A stretch of DNA of 5,022 nucleotides, taken from contig JAMWZF010000239.1 in NCBI GenBank assembly GCA_024304875.1, forward strand, positions 1 through 5,022, given 5' to 3'. The notes beneath the pieces are model-generated. The model was not told the DNA's origin and did not search any database. It saw only the letters and a list, made by a program, of their open reading frames with translations. Position numbers and translations under genes: made by a program. Positions 4,710-5,022 of the stretch are shown here, one piece after another (the stretch's first letter is position 1; every line of letters starts with the position of its first letter). Source of the DNA: Paracoccaceae bacterium. Its GTDB lineage: Bacteria; Pseudomonadota; Alphaproteobacteria; Rhodobacterales; Rhodobacteraceae.

Positions 4710-5022
4710 TAGCGGTTTTCCTTCAGGGAACGGCCGCTGTCCGGTTTCGTTCCGACCATGAGGCGGGGCAGTTTGCGGCCCGGAATGGAGCCCGAGGGCG
4801 CGGAGCCGGCGAACTGCGCCCCCATCCGCCGGTAGAAGGGCACCGCGTCGGGGTCGGCCTCGATCATCATCTCGTCGAGGCCCATCTCCTGCGCCTTGAG
4901 GCAGGCCCAGATGAAGAGCTCGCGCCCCACCCCGCGCCGCATCACGTCCGGATCGACGAAGAGCTTGTTCAGGAGCGCCTGGTCCCCCTCGCGGAAGACC
5001 TCCGCCACGCCGACGGGCGCCC
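4709..5022 (-). CDS. GNAT family N-acetyltransferase, C-terminal part
   Basis: Only the last roughly 104 residues are inside the window; the frame stays open to the window edge, so the start lies beyond 5022. The visible part begins APVGVAEVF, a beta strand typical of the GNAT core. It continues with LLNKLFVDPDVMRRGVGREL, which contains the acetyl-CoA pyrophosphate-binding motif (RRGVGR, the family's Q/RxxGxG/A). Next come helix IWACLKAQEMG, the strand MMIEADPDAVPFYRRMGA with the conserved FYRRMG block, and a C-terminal segment GSIPGRKLPRL seen in some GNAT enzymes. A GTG at 5008 could be mistaken for the start, but it falls inside the conserved fold and has no convincing Shine-Dalgarno sequence. 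The acceptor substrate cannot be predicted. The gene lies upstream of the GFA gene on the same strand. Confidence 0.85.
   Translation of the reverse strand, partial: APVGVAEVFREGDQALLNKLFVDPDVMRRGVGRELFIWACLKAQEMGLDEMMIEADPDAVPFYRRMGAQFAGSAPSGSIPGRKLPRLMVGTKPDSGRSLKENR

Noticed and set aside
1..5022. CRISPR array, insertion sequence or toxin–antitoxin system
   Set aside because: No regularly spaced repeats, transposase frames, terminal inverted repeats or small paired genes were seen on either strand.

Overview
The window is GC-rich (roughly 70%) chromosomal DNA of an alphaproteobacterium, most likely a member of the Rhodobacteraceae. The evidence is the strong G/C preference at third codon positions, the Ala-rich proteins, a DUF484–xerC gene pair, a rhizobial-type phosphatidylcholine synthase, and intergenic GAGTATTT sequences that I associate (from memory) with this family. 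It reads as ordinary core chromosome. I found no prophage, transposon, CRISPR array, RNA gene or multi-gene defence-like system.

Layout from left to right. A short leader with a good ribosome binding site precedes a small transaldolase/fructose-6-phosphate-aldolase family gene (85–738, +). It converges across about 34 bp on an uncharacterised 185-residue protein (773–1330, −). A 190-bp divergent intergenic region then holds the putative promoters of that gene and of a rightward cluster: a DUF484 protein (1521–2228), the tyrosine recombinase XerC (2240–3160, possibly starting at 2216 and overlapping DUF484) and, after 79 bp, phosphatidylcholine synthase Pcs (3240–3941). The pcs start overlaps a four-codon mini-ORF. 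Pcs converges on a zinc-binding GFA/CENP-V family protein (4122–4607, −). The 180 bp between them carries two inverted copies of a 23–24-nt GAGTATTT…ATCGAAGC element that can fold into a long hairpin. The right end holds the C-terminal part of a GNAT acetyltransferase (4709–5022, −) that runs out of the window.

How the genes relate. The DUF484–xerC pairing is conserved well beyond this family and points to chromosome dimer resolution at dif. Pcs makes the membrane lipid phosphatidylcholine from choline and CDP-diacylglycerol. The transaldolase acts in the pentose phosphate pathway. The GFA and GNAT proteins have no assignable substrate. I see no single new system linking all of them. The most unusual items are the inverted GAGTATTT pair, the mini-ORF at the pcs start, and a shared TAG-centred box about 28–43 nt upstream of three genes.
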